This document shows positions 1 through 8,269 of a DNA stretch of 64,000 bases, one piece after another. The stretch comes from JACVRM01 sp963839815 (GTDB lineage Bacteria > Actinomycetota > Thermoleophilia > Gaiellales > Gaiellaceae): the NCBI GenBank assembly GCA_963839815.1, contig CAWIWF010000006.1, positions 682,001-746,000 of the forward strand. The letters run 5' to 3'. The notes beneath the pieces were generated by a model. The model searched no databases, had not been told where the DNA came from, and saw only the letters and a list, made by a program, of their open reading frames with translations. Both the position numbers and the translations under genes were made by a program. Position 1 is the first letter of the stretch, and the number at the start of each line of letters is the position of its first letter.

Positions 1-2
1 CG

Positions 3-1007
3 TCCGGCGCCTCGGTCGACGCTGCGGTCGCAGCCGCCGCACGTGACGTGCTCGTCACGTACCGGGCCGACCAGGCAGGAGCGGTCGACGGGGAGTACGC
101 CGCTGCGCTCGCCGCGATCCCGGACGGCCAGGCCAAGGAGGACGGGATCGCCGCCGGGCGGGCCGCAGCGGCTGAGATGCTCGCCAGGTGGGACGGCGAC
201 GGGCCAATGGACACGAGCGTTCCGGGGCCTCCCGACGGCGACGAGCCCGGCGAGTGGAAGCGAACATCCGGCCCCAACGCGGTCACACCCTGGACGGCGC
301 AGGCGACGCCGTTCCTCCTCGAGTCGCCTGACCAGTTCCGGCCGCATGGCCCGACCAAGCTCACGAGCGGCACGTACGCGGACGAGCTCGAGGAGGTTCG
401 ACTCTACGGCGCCGCCGCCGGTTACCCGGGGCTCCTGCGAGACGACGAGCAGACGGAGATCGCGAGGTTCTGGACGGAGAACACCGTCGGTCAGTACAAC
501 CGGGCGCTCCGCGGGCTCGCCGGCGAGCGTGGCCTGTCCACAGGGGAGGCGGCGCGCCTCTTCGCCATGACCGCTCTCACGGGCGCCGACGCGATGATCA
601 CCTGCTGGAACACGAAGTACCACTACCTCGGCTGGCGGCCGGTGACGGCGATCCGCGAGGCCGACACGGACGGCAACGAGCACACGGCCGTCGATCCGGA
701 CTGGGTGCCACTGTCGGTTACCTCGAACCACCCTGAGCACACGAGCGGCCACGCCTGCCTTACGGGCGCGACCGGCCGCGCGCTCAGCAAGTTCCTCGGC
801 ACCAAGAAGATCGACTTCACCATCGACGCGACGATTGACGGCGAGCAGGTCGACCATCACTTCGCGACGGTCAAGGATCTGCAGAGCGAGGTCGAGAACG
901 CGCGTATCTACGGCGGTGACCACTTTCGCACCGGCGGAGCAGCCGGCACGGAGGCTGGAGTGGCCAGTGCGGCGTGGTCGCTGAAGCGCTTCTTCCGAAA
1001 GACCTGA
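3..1007 (+). CDS. Vanadium-dependent haloperoxidase / PAP2-like protein, 5' truncated
   Basis: The reading frame is open from the first complete codon at base 3, so the gene starts before the window; an internal GTG at 48 is only a possible start. About 334 residues are visible. The C-terminal part carries two motifs of the vanadium haloperoxidase/acid phosphatase fold: a histidine-rich HTSGHA segment near bases 735-755 and a RIYGGDHFR segment near 900-930, which resemble the two phosphate/vanadate-binding motifs of the family. Family members are usually secreted and either oxidise halides with peroxide or remove phosphate; sequence alone does not say which. The N-terminus and any signal peptide lie outside the window. 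A hairpin follows the stop. Confidence 0.8.
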   Translation, partial: SGASVDAAVAAAARDVLVTYRADQAGAVDGEYAAALAAIPDGQAKEDGIAAGRAAAAEMLARWDGDGPMDTSVPGPPDGDEPGEWKRTSGPNAVTPWTAQATPFLLESPDQFRPHGPTKLTSGTYADELEEVRLYGAAAGYPGLLRDDEQTEIARFWTENTVGQYNRALRGLAGERGLSTGEAARLFAMTALTGADAMITCWNTKYHYLGWRPVTAIREADTDGNEHTAVDPDWVPLSVTSNHPEHTSGHACLTGATGRALSKFLGTKKIDFTIDATIDGEQVDHHFATVKDLQSEVENARIYGGDHFRTGGAAGTEAGVASAAWSLKRFFRKT

Positions 1008-1019
1008 TTGGGGAGGGCC

Positions 1020-1055
1020 GAGAGCCCGGGGCCGCACGCGCGGACCCGGGCTCTC
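1020..1055. terminator. Hairpin between convergent genes
   Basis: An 11-bp perfect stem (GAGAGCCCGGG, 1020-1030, pairing with 1045-1055) encloses a 14-nt loop. It sits 12 bp after the haloperoxidase stop and 48 bp before the stop of the convergent exonuclease gene, so it can serve both strands. There is no clear T-tract, which is common for terminators in very GC-rich genomes. Confidence 0.6.
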
Positions 1056-1102
1056 GTGCGCCCGGCCTGCGGCGTTGGCGCACGCGTTGACCGCCCAGGC
1101 GC

Positions 1103-2809
1103 CTACACCTGGCCGCGTCCGGCGGACAGGCCGCGCGCGGCGCCGTTGGGCCGTACCTCGGCCGTCGGTCTGGAAGCCGCGTGAGCCTTCGCCAGAACGT
1201 CGGTCGCGTCCGTGTCCAGCGGCAGCACCTTCAGCTCGGGCGGTGGGCGGCGGGCGAAGCCGTCGAGGAGCACGAGCTCTTCTGCCTCCTCGGGCGTGAG
1301 CGTCGCCAGAGGCTCGAGGCAGCGGACCCGGACGATCTCTGCGCGCACGTCCGCCGGCAGCCGGACGGTCACGACCCGTCCGCCGCAGGCGAGCACGGCG
1401 GCGCCGGGCGCGACCACGCAGACCTCGAGCCGGCGGAGGCGGTCGAGCCGGCGCAGGCGGTCGACGACGTGCTCGACGGCCTCGATGCGGTCGCGCAGCC
1501 TGGCCGCCTCCTCGTAGCGGAGCGAGTCGGAGAGGTGCGCGAGCCGCTCTCGCATGCGCGGCAGCGGCCCGTCGCGGAGGAGCGCGTCAAGCTCCGCCGG
1601 CGTGGCGGTGGAGAGCGCGCGGGCCGCGAGCGAGGCCCGGCGGCGGCTGGCGATCGGGCCGAGCGGCGTTGGCGTCTTCGTGACGACGAGCTCGTCGCCG
1701 CGGCGGCGCAGGTAGTGGCCGTGCTCCTTGCGGCGGCTGCGGGAGTTCGCGGGTGGCTGCAGCTCGCGGATCAGCTGCAGCTCTTCCCAGGCGGCCTCGA
1801 GCTCGGACGGGAGCTCGCGCCACTCGATTCGCTCGAGCGCCTGCAGCGCAGCCTCGACCGACGGCCGCTGGCGCTCGCTCTGGAAGTACGTCCGCAGCCG
1901 GGCGCGGAGGTCCCGGGCGCGGCCGACGTAGAGCACCTGCTCGTGGCGGTCGCGGAAGAGGTAGACGCCGGGGCGGGTGGGGGCGCCGTGGGCGAGTCGC
2001 CGCTTGTCGTGGACGCGGCGCTTCTGCGGCGCCGCGAGTGCGCGCAGGTCGGAGAGCCGACGCGCGCCGAGCTCCTGCGCCAGGCCGATCATGTGGACGA
2101 GCACCTGCGCGGTCGCCTCGGCGTCGGGCAGCGCGCGGTGGCAGGGAGTCGTCGGCACGCCGAAGAAGTGCGCGAGCGAGGCCAGGCCGACGCGGCGGAC
2201 GCGGCCGCCGAGCAGCCGCTTGGCGAGCGCGGCGGTGCAGAGCGGCGGCTCGGAGAGGCGGCGGCCGTGCCGGAGCACGAGCTGGCGCTCGAGGAAACGC
2301 TGATCGAAGCGTGCGTTGTGGGCGACGAGCAGGTCGTCCCCGGCGAACGCGAGGAAGCGGCGCAGAACGCCTGCCATCCCGGGCGCGCGGCGTAGCTCGG
2401 GGTCGCGCAGGCCGGTGAGGTTCGCCACCTGCTGCGGCAGCGCGACGCCCGGGTTGACGAGCGACTCGAAGCAGTCGACGAGCTCGAGCCCGCGCACGCG
2501 GACGGCTCCGATCTCGCAGATGCGGCAGGTCTGTGCGGAGAGCCCGGTGGTCTCGAGGTCGAAGACGACGAACGAGGCCTCCTCGAGCGGCGGGTCGGCC
2601 TGGCGGCCGGCGAGCGAGACGGTGGTGCCGACGCAGGTGAGCCGGGCGTCGCCGGCGATGACGTCCTCGAGCAGCGAGCGGGCGAGCCCGTCGGAGATCG
2701 ACGGCGTCTTGAAGAGCGCGCGCGCCGCCTCGGTGGCCGAGAGCGCGCCGCGCTCCTCGAGCGTGTCCACCAGCCGGTCGAGCGAGTCGAAGGCGAGTTG
2801 CACCAGCAA
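1103..2809 (-). CDS. DEDDh 3'-5' exonuclease fused to GIY-YIG (UvrC/Cho-like) nuclease
   Basis: The protein has about 568 residues. Residues 1-75 look like a helical N-terminal region. Residues 78-245 form a DnaQ-type exonuclease with FDLETTG (D84, E86), HNARFD (D169) and a late H224/D229 pair, so the DEDDh set looks complete. Residues 275-360 form a GIY-YIG nuclease (GVY at 281-283, YVG at 294-296, followed by an Arg). A UvrB-binding-like UVR helix pair lies near residues 420-450. This architecture is known in actinobacteria (Mycobacterium Rv2191 type) and points to DNA repair, probably incision plus end trimming. The start is TTG at 2809 or GTG at 2803; neither has a clear Shine-Dalgarno site. 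A LexA-type palindrome lies directly upstream. Confidence 0.88.
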   Translation of the reverse strand: MLVQLAFDSLDRLVDTLEERGALSATEAARALFKTPSISDGLARSLLEDVIAGDARLTCVGTTVSLAGRQADPPLEEASFVVFDLETTGLSAQTCRICEIGAVRVRGLELVDCFESLVNPGVALPQQVANLTGLRDPELRRAPGMAGVLRRFLAFAGDDLLVAHNARFDQRFLERQLVLRHGRRLSEPPLCTAALAKRLLGGRVRRVGLASLAHFFGVPTTPCHRALPDAEATAQVLVHMIGLAQELGARRLSDLRALAAPQKRRVHDKRRLAHGAPTRPGVYLFRDRHEQVLYVGRARDLRARLRTYFQSERQRPSVEAALQALERIEWRELPSELEAAWEELQLIRELQPPANSRSRRKEHGHYLRRRGDELVVTKTPTPLGPIASRRRASLAARALSTATPAELDALLRDGPLPRMRERLAHLSDSLRYEEAARLRDRIEAVEHVVDRLRRLDRLRRLEVCVVAPGAAVLACGGRVVTVRLPADVRAEIVRVRCLEPLATLTPEEAEELVLLDGFARRPPPELKVLPLDTDATDVLAKAHAASRPTAEVRPNGAARGLSAGRGQV

Positions 2810-2817
2810 ACATAGAA

Positions 2818-2833
2818 GCGAACATATGTTCGC
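2818..2833. promoter_or_regulatory. LexA-type SOS box
   Basis: GCGAACATATGTTCGC is a perfect 16-bp palindrome whose core CGAACATATGTTCG (2819-2832) matches the Gram-positive/actinobacterial LexA operator (CGAAC-N4-GTTCG). It ends 8 bp before the likely start of the exonuclease/GIY-YIG gene, where a bound repressor would cover the start of transcription. DNA-damage control of that gene is a strong inference. The divergent small gene at 2936 is about 100 bp away and might also be affected. Confidence 0.8.
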
Positions 2834-2935
2834 AATGCAAGCTGAGAGCAGGCCCGGGCGACCCGCTGGTACGCCCAGGTGTACGGTGGCCTCGGGGTCG
2901 AACGCGAGCTACAGGCACTTCGAAGGAGGAGAGCG

Positions 2936-3208
2936 ATGATTCTGGCGACGACGAAAGTGGAGGATTACGAGCGCTTCCTGGAGGTCTTCTCGACCAAGGG
3001 GGCCGAAAAGCGCAAGCAGCACGGATCGAAGGGCTCCACCGTGTTCCGCGACCCGAACGAGCCGGACCGCGTCTGGGCGCTGTTCGACTGGGATTCGGCC
3101 GGCTGGCAGAGCTTCGTGTCCGACCCGGACGTGCCGGCGATCCTGCAGGAGGCGGGCCACAAGGGGAAGCCGCAGGCTGCTGAGGTCGGCGGGAGCTACT
3201 CCTCGTAG
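2936..3208 (+). CDS. Small conserved hypothetical, ABM/dimeric alpha-beta barrel-like
   Basis: The gene encodes 90 residues from an ATG preceded by a strong AAGGAGGAGA ribosome site; an in-frame upstream start at 2879 lacks one. The sequence (for example DPNEPDRVWALFDWD in the middle, then VPAILQEAGHKG) resembles short antibiotic-biosynthesis-monooxygenase-like or EthD-like dimeric barrels, but no catalytic signature is evident. It is probably a small cytosolic protein of unknown role. It is transcribed away from the SOS-regulated nuclease gene and ends with its own hairpin. Confidence 0.75.
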   Translation: MILATTKVEDYERFLEVFSTKGAEKRKQHGSKGSTVFRDPNEPDRVWALFDWDSAGWQSFVSDPDVPAILQEAGHKGKPQAAEVGGSYSS

Positions 3209-3216
3209 GAGCTCTT

Positions 3217-3249
3217 CTCCCCGGCGTGCTGCGCTGGCGCGCCGGGGAG
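3217..3249 (+). terminator. Hairpin after the small ABM-like gene
   Basis: A 10-bp perfect stem (CTCCCCGGCG at 3217-3226 with CGCCGGGGAG at 3240-3249) lies 8 bp after the stop codon at 3208. Confidence 0.6.
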
Positions 3250-3335
3250 CGCGGCGTGCGCGCCTTGAGCGCCGCGCCGCTGGAGGGGGTCGATTGTGGG
3301 CCGGCGACGCGCGAGCGCGGTGACGGCGCGGTCGG

Positions 3336-4236
3336 CTACGACGTGGCCTCGAAGCGCTCAAAGCGCTCGGCCAGGCGCTCCGCGTCAGGCTGCTCTCTTC
3401 GACGAGTGGGCAGGTGGATGCGCTGGCGATGAAAGCCCTTGAGCAAATCCAGCATCGGCCCGTCCTCGTCGTCGAGGAGTCGCCGAGACACGCGCACCTC
3501 GTAATCGGGCGAGACGCCGACAAGGTTCTGGTCGAAGGCGATGGTGGATCGTGCAGAGGCTGAGGCCGTTCGACACCACCGGCTCACCGCGCGCCGCCGC
3601 ATCCGCGGTGATGTGCGCGGCGTCCAGGAGCCCGCGCTCACGCAGGCTGCAGATGGTGCAGCGGGTCGCGTAGGCGTTCAGCACGGCACCACGGAACTGC
3701 ACCTGGTGCAGCCGCTGCTTGACCTGCCGGACGACGTAGCGTCGCTCGAGGGGGTCGTCGATCTTGGCCGGCTCACGCTCATCCATAGGCCCGCGCATGG
3801 TTCCGAAGGTCAGACGAACCGTGCGCTCGGCCGGAGAGTCCTCCTCGACGAAGGCGGGGTACTCGGGGCGGTACCAGCTCCGGTAGGAGCCGACGAAATA
3901 GACGACGGGCACCTGGAGCTCGTAGGCCTGGCGCAGCCAGGTGTTGAAGTGGTTGTCGATCGGCCCGTCCTGGTAGCGGTAGAGGATCCCGTCATCGGTC
4001 TGCTCGTCGCGGTAGCGCCGTTGCAGGTACGAGCTGTTGAGCGAGAGCGCGGCCGGCCCCCGCTGTGCGCCGGCGGCCCGGTAGATGCCGTAGGCGCGGT
4101 TGAGAAACGGCACTCTGCGGCCGAGGTAGGTGAAGCCAGCCCTCAGCTCGGCGTAGGGGATGTCGGTCCCCCACTTGGCCTGCAGCACGTCGAGGGCGAG
4201 GAAGCACGCATTGCGCAGGTGCTCGTCGCGCTCCAC
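3336..4236 (-). CDS. HNH endonuclease, frameshifted near 3537-3541
   Basis: The N-terminal part, from GTG at 4236, reads as a DUF-type recognition region followed by an HNH core: a CTIC cysteine pair, an AAH histidine, then NGLSLCTIHH. Directly after the two histidines the frame is wrong. In the continuing frame the tail is a basic, non-conserved stretch ending at 3385. One base away the sequence reads AFDQNLVGV and continues to a stop at 3336, which is what HNH proteins show after this point (HHAAFD-type). A single extra base, or two missing, near 3540 explains this. The intact product would be about 299 residues. Such proteins are often restriction-type DNA endonucleases, but no methyltransferase is adjacent. 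The gene may be a recent pseudogene or a sequencing error. Confidence 0.75.
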
Positions 4237-4266
4237 CGGCCGATTCTGTCGTCACGGTCGCGAAAG

Positions 4267-4294
4267 GGGAAGGGCCGCTTCCGCGGCCCTTCCC
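4267..4294 (-). terminator. nrdJ terminator hairpin
   Basis: A 12-bp perfect stem with a 4-nt loop (GGGAAGGGCCGC at 4267-4278 pairing with 4283-4294) begins 20 bp downstream of the nrdJ stop on the minus strand. It separates nrdJ from the HNH gene that follows on the same strand. Confidence 0.75.
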
Positions 4295-4314
4295 GGGAAT
4301 CGACGATGCTCAGC

Positions 4315-7080
4315 TCAGCTGCAGCCGGTGTTCGTCCCGCAGTCGCGGCACGTGTAGCAGCTGCCCGTCCGCACCATGCGGCCGCCGCACCTGGCGCACT
4401 CGACGGCGTCCTCCCACGCGTTGAAGAGCGCGGTCTGGCCGGGAGGAGCTGCCTCGGCCGGGGCCGCTGCGCCCTCGCCCTCCGTCGGCGGGGCGAGCTG
4501 GCCGCCCGCCGCGTAGGCGGCGGCGAGCCGGGCGCGCACCTCGGCGGAGAGGATGCCGACCTCCTCCTGCTGCTCGGCGGAGAGGAACTTCTTGCCCATC
4601 CAGCGGAAGATGTAGTCGACGATCGACTTGGCGATGCGGATGTCGGCATCGTTCGTCGGGCCCGAAGGCTCGAAGCGCATGTGCGCGAACTTCGAGACGT
4701 ACACCTCGAGCGGCACGCCGTACTGAAGGCCGAGCGAGACCGAGATCATGAACGAGTTCATGAGGCCGGCCAGCGTCGTGCCCTCCTTGGCGATGTCGAC
4801 GAAGATGTCGCCCGGCGTCCCGTCCTCGAACAGGCCGACGTGGATGTAGCCCTCGTAGTCGCCGACGCGGAACTTGCGGCCGACCTCGACGCGGTCGTCC
4901 GGCAGCCGGCGCCGCTGTGTCAGTGGCACGGGCGGCGCGGCGGCCGAGCCGGCCTCACCCTTGCCCGAGAGCGGCTGCGCCGTCTTGGAGCCGTCGCGGT
5001 AGATCGCGATCGCCTTGACGCCGAGGCGCCAGGCGTCCGCGTACAGGCCCGCCACGTCCTCGACCGTCGCCGTCTCCGGCAGGTTGACCGTCTTCGAGAT
5101 CGCTCCCGAGATGAACGGCTGAACGGCGCCCATCATCTTGACGTGGCCCATGTAGTGGATGGCCCGCTCGCCGATCGCGCAGTCGAAGATCGGGTAGTGC
5201 TCGGCCTTCACGTAGGGCGCGCCGACGACCGTGTTGCGCTCGTCGATGTAGGCGACGACCTCCTCGACCTCGTTCGGCGCGTAGCCGAGCTTGTCGAGCG
5301 CCATCGGCACCGTCTTGTTGACGATCGTGATCTCGCCGCCGCCGACGAGCTTCTTCGACTTCACGAGCGAGAAGTCGGGCTCCACGCCGGTCGTGTCGCA
5401 GTCCATCATGAAGCTGATCGTCCCGGTGGGAGCGAGCACGGTGGCCTGCGCGTTGCGGTAGCCGTGCACCTCGCCCAGGTTAAGCACGTCGTCCCAGGCC
5501 TTGCGACAGGCGGTGAGCATGTCGGCCGGCACGACGTGGGCGTCCTCGATGTTGCCGACGGCCGCGCGGTGCTTGGCCATGATGCCGATCATCGGCGCCG
5601 CGTTCGGCCGGTAGCCCGCGAACGAACCCATACGGGCGGCGATCTCGGCCGACTTGCGGTAGGCGCGGCCGGTCATCAGTGACGTGATCGCGGCCGCGTA
5701 TGCGCGCCCCTCGTCGGAGTCGTACGGCAGCCCGCGCGCCATCAGCAGCGCGCCCAGGTTGGCGTAGCCGAGCCCGAGCTGGCGGTAGGCCTTCGCATTC
5801 GCCTCGATCTCGGGCGTCGGGTACGACGAGTAGCCGACGAGGATCTCCTGCGCGAGGAAGACGACGTCGACCGCGTGCTCGAACGCCTCGACGTCGAACT
5901 CGCCGTCCTCGCGACGGAACTTCATCAGGTTGAGCGAGGCGAGGTTGCACGCGGAGTCGTCGATCGACATGTACTCCGAGCACGGGTTGGACGCGTTGAT
6001 GCGGCTGGTGTTTGGCAGCGTGTGCCAGGCGTTGATGGTGGTGTCGTACTGGACGCCCGGGTCGGCGCAGCGCCACGCCGCGTCGGCGATCTGGCGGAGC
6101 AGGTCGCGCGCGTCCTTCGTGTCGACGACGGTGCCGTCGGTGCGCGCGGTCAGGTTCCACTCCTTGCCGGTCGCGGCGGACTCCATGAAGGCGTCCGTCA
6201 CGCGCACGGAGTTGTTGGCGTTCTGGTACTGGATCGAGCCCCAGTCCGGCGAGTCGAGCGACATGTCGTACCCCGCCGCCTCGAGCACGCGCGCCTTCTC
6301 CTCCTCGCGCGACTTGCACCAGATGAACTCCTCGATGTCCGGGTGGTCGACGTCGAGGACGACCATCTTGGCCGCGCGACGGGTCTTGCCGCCCGACTTG
6401 ATCGTGCCGGCGGACGCGTCGGCGCCGCGCATGAACGAGACGGGCCCGGAGGCGTGGCCGCCCTTCGACAGCTGCTCCTTGGAGGAGCGCAGCTTCGAGA
6501 GGTTCACGCCCGAGCCGGAGCCGCCGCGGAAGATGACACCCTCGCGGCGGATCCAGTCGAGGATCGACTCCATGTTGTCCTCGATCGAGAGGATGAAGCA
6601 GGCGGAGCACTGCGGCTTCTCCTCGAAGCCGACGTTGAACCAGACCGGCGAGTTGAAGGCCGCGAGCTGGTTGACGAGGATCGCCTTCAGCTCGGCCTCG
6701 AAGGTCTCGGCCTCCTCCTCGGAGGCGAAGTAGCCGCCGTCACGGCCCCAGGCGCCGACGGTGTCGACGATGCGGCCGATCATCTGCTTGACGGAGTGCT
6801 CGCGGTCGGGCGAGCTCATGCGGCCGCGGAAGTACTTCTGCGCGACGATGTTCGTGGCCGTCTGCGACCAGAACCTGGGGAACTCGACGCCCTTCTGCTC
6901 GAACGCCGGCTTGTCCTTGCCCGGGATGAAGGCGTCGCGGGTCTCCCACTCGACCTCCTCGAACGGTTCGCGCCCGGGGATCGTGAAGTAGCGGCGCACG
7001 GCGAGCGTGGCCTTCTCGTCGACGACCGTGTTGGTCACTTCAGGGGTCGCTGCTGTCTGGATCTCGTCTACGGACGCCAA
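4315..7080 (-). CDS. nrdJ: Vitamin B12-dependent (class II) ribonucleotide reductase
   Basis: The 921-residue protein reduces ribonucleotides to deoxyribonucleotides using adenosylcobalamin and works in either presence or absence of oxygen. Visible class II features are a SACFILS segment near residue 160, RGGSGSGVNLSKLR, the NPCSEY motif with the radical-site Cys and Glu followed by CNLASLNL, and APTGTISFMMDCDTTGVEP. The C-terminus has a four-Cys zinc-ribbon-like segment (CARCGG...CRDCG) and a final Cys that probably shuttle electrons from thioredoxin. The length is typical of actinobacterial NrdJ. The start is TTG at 7080, supported by GGGAGG six bases upstream. No classical cobalamin riboswitch boxes were found in the 560-bp leader region. 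Confidence 0.95.
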   Translation of the reverse strand: MASVDEIQTAATPEVTNTVVDEKATLAVRRYFTIPGREPFEEVEWETRDAFIPGKDKPAFEQKGVEFPRFWSQTATNIVAQKYFRGRMSSPDREHSVKQMIGRIVDTVGAWGRDGGYFASEEEAETFEAELKAILVNQLAAFNSPVWFNVGFEEKPQCSACFILSIEDNMESILDWIRREGVIFRGGSGSGVNLSKLRSSKEQLSKGGHASGPVSFMRGADASAGTIKSGGKTRRAAKMVVLDVDHPDIEEFIWCKSREEEKARVLEAAGYDMSLDSPDWGSIQYQNANNSVRVTDAFMESAATGKEWNLTARTDGTVVDTKDARDLLRQIADAAWRCADPGVQYDTTINAWHTLPNTSRINASNPCSEYMSIDDSACNLASLNLMKFRREDGEFDVEAFEHAVDVVFLAQEILVGYSSYPTPEIEANAKAYRQLGLGYANLGALLMARGLPYDSDEGRAYAAAITSLMTGRAYRKSAEIAARMGSFAGYRPNAAPMIGIMAKHRAAVGNIEDAHVVPADMLTACRKAWDDVLNLGEVHGYRNAQATVLAPTGTISFMMDCDTTGVEPDFSLVKSKKLVGGGEITIVNKTVPMALDKLGYAPNEVEEVVAYIDERNTVVGAPYVKAEHYPIFDCAIGERAIHYMGHVKMMGAVQPFISGAISKTVNLPETATVEDVAGLYADAWRLGVKAIAIYRDGSKTAQPLSGKGEAGSAAAPPVPLTQRRRLPDDRVEVGRKFRVGDYEGYIHVGLFEDGTPGDIFVDIAKEGTTLAGLMNSFMISVSLGLQYGVPLEVYVSKFAHMRFEPSGPTNDADIRIAKSIVDYIFRWMGKKFLSAEQQEEVGILSAEVRARLAAAYAAGGQLAPPTEGEGAAAPAEAAPPGQTALFNAWEDAVECARCGGRMVRTGSCYTCRDCGTNTGCS

Positions 7081-7640
7081 GGCTTACCTCCCGGTCCTCC
7101 CGTTGAATTGTGCCTACCACGGGGCGTCGAAAGAGGCGTCCCGAGTGCGGAGAGTCGAGAGTAGGGACCCGGGCGGACGGCGGGTCCGGGAGCGCCGCGG
7201 AGAGTCCGCTCGGAGCGCGGAAAAGCGTCGCGGACCGGGATTGCGCGGTATCCAAGGAGGCTGTCGGTGGTTCGGTCGCCGCGTCCGGCGCGTCCGGCGC
7301 GAGGCGTGCGAGCGCCGGCGCGGCGACCCTCGCTCTGCTCGACCCCACGCCGGACATGTCTCCGCAGGACATGTCCCACGTCCGAGCCGGACATGCAGCC
7401 CCGCCCTCCCAAGGGGAGAGCTGCCTCCACCTCCCGCCCGGGCTCGACGGTACCCGCGAAACCGTGACGGCGCTGGGTCGAGAGCGTGCCAACTGTGCAC
7501 CATCTGGAGAAAGCACGCCTCGCGGCGTCGGTCCCGGCTGCAGGCCGGGTGTCAGGGCATGTCCAGGGCCGTCGCTCGGAGAGAAGACCGCGAGCGTGAG
7601 GGTGGGCCGGCGGCGCGGGTGCGCCGCGAACGGCGGGTGC
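7081..7640. other. 560-bp non-coding region upstream of nrdJ
   Basis: All long frames here have shadow-like, low-complexity translations and no ribosome sites, so I call no gene. The region is the nrdJ leader and promoter zone on the minus strand. It contains the GGACATGTC repeats listed separately and a weaker GGGCATGTCC at 7555-7564. No NrdR-box pair and no B12-box was recognised by eye. Confidence 0.5.
7352..7396. repeat. Repeated GGACATGTC palindromes, candidate operators
   Basis: GGACATGTC occurs at 7352-7360 and 7367-7375, a 15-bp spacing, and a partial copy GGACATGC follows at 7389-7396. The second copy sits in the perfect palindrome GGACATGTCC (7367-7376). Repeated palindromes at this spacing are typical of a dimeric regulator binding on successive turns. 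They lie about 270 bp before nrdJ on its strand and about 265 bp past the stop of the next minus-strand gene, so nrdJ is the only plausible target. Confidence 0.4.
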
Positions 7641-8168
7641 CTAGACGGCGCCCGGGGGATCGTCGGGCGGGCCGGCGGCTGGTACTCGCCGGCCCTGGAG
7701 GTGCCGCGAGACAAGGCCCGCTGCGCCCGCGCCCATGAGGAGCAGCGCCACGAGCCCGAGGATCAGCAGCGGCAGCGGCAGGTCGTCTGCGGCGCTGGGG
7801 CCCAGGTTCAGCAGGTCGGCGAGTGGCCCGCCGCCGTCCCCGCCGGCAGGGCCGCCCGCCGCCGAGCCGTCTCCGTCGCCGTCGCTGGGACCGCCCTGCG
7901 GGAAGCGGCGGAGCCGGGCGTCCTTCGCCTCGCGAATCGCGTCCGGCGCGTTCGAGTAGTAGAAGAGGTCGCGCGGCATCTCGGCCAGCGTCCGGTCGTA
8001 ACACTCGAGGGCGTACTTCTCGTCCACGCGGCCGTCCGCGCTCCAGTCGTCGAGCATGTCGTCGACGCAGCCCTTGGCGAGCGCGGAGGGGGCGAAGACG
8101 AGCGTGGCAGCGACGATGGCGAGGATCGCCAGGAGGGCGCGCGCGGTCGATGTCGCGGCCTTCGGCAC
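7641..8168 (-). CDS. Membrane-anchored secreted protein, function unknown
   Basis: The 175-residue protein has an N-terminal signal peptide (hydrophobic stretch around residues 9-28, then ALA). A short folded outer region follows with a Cys pair (KGCVDDML ... LECYDRT), then a Gly/Asp-rich linker. Near residues 128-150 there is a C-terminal transmembrane helix ahead of a basic tail. This is the layout of a type I surface protein. I recognise no enzyme family. It is divergent from the O-antigen ligase gene and shares a 100-bp promoter region containing a small palindrome. The start is GTG at 8168. Confidence 0.7.
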   Translation of the reverse strand: MPKAATSTARALLAILAIVAATLVFAPSALAKGCVDDMLDDWSADGRVDEKYALECYDRTLAEMPRDLFYYSNAPDAIREAKDARLRRFPQGGPSDGDGDGSAAGGPAGGDGGGPLADLLNLGPSAADDLPLPLLILGLVALLLMGAGAAGLVSRHLQGRRVPAAGPPDDPPGAV

Positions 8169-8215
8169 AGGGTAGATCTTGATGACCAGAGTTGTCCCGG
8201 GTTTGTGTGGGGAGT

Positions 8216-8228
8216 TAACGATTCGTTA
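8216..8228. promoter_or_regulatory. Palindrome in divergent promoter region
   Basis: TAACGATTCGTTA is a perfect 13-bp interrupted palindrome (TAACGA-T-TCGTTA). It lies in the AT-richer part of the 101-bp gap between the divergent surface-protein and O-antigen ligase genes. It could be a shared operator; no regulator is known. Confidence 0.35.
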
Positions 8229-8269
8229 GCCGGGGCCTGCGGCGACCCACATGCTACCGTCGCCGCCCG

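Noticed and set aside
7081..7640. Cobalamin riboswitch upstream of nrdJ
   Set aside because: I looked for the B12 box (GCCACTG and AGCC-GGAGACCTGCC on the minus strand) and found neither; a covariance-model search would settle it.
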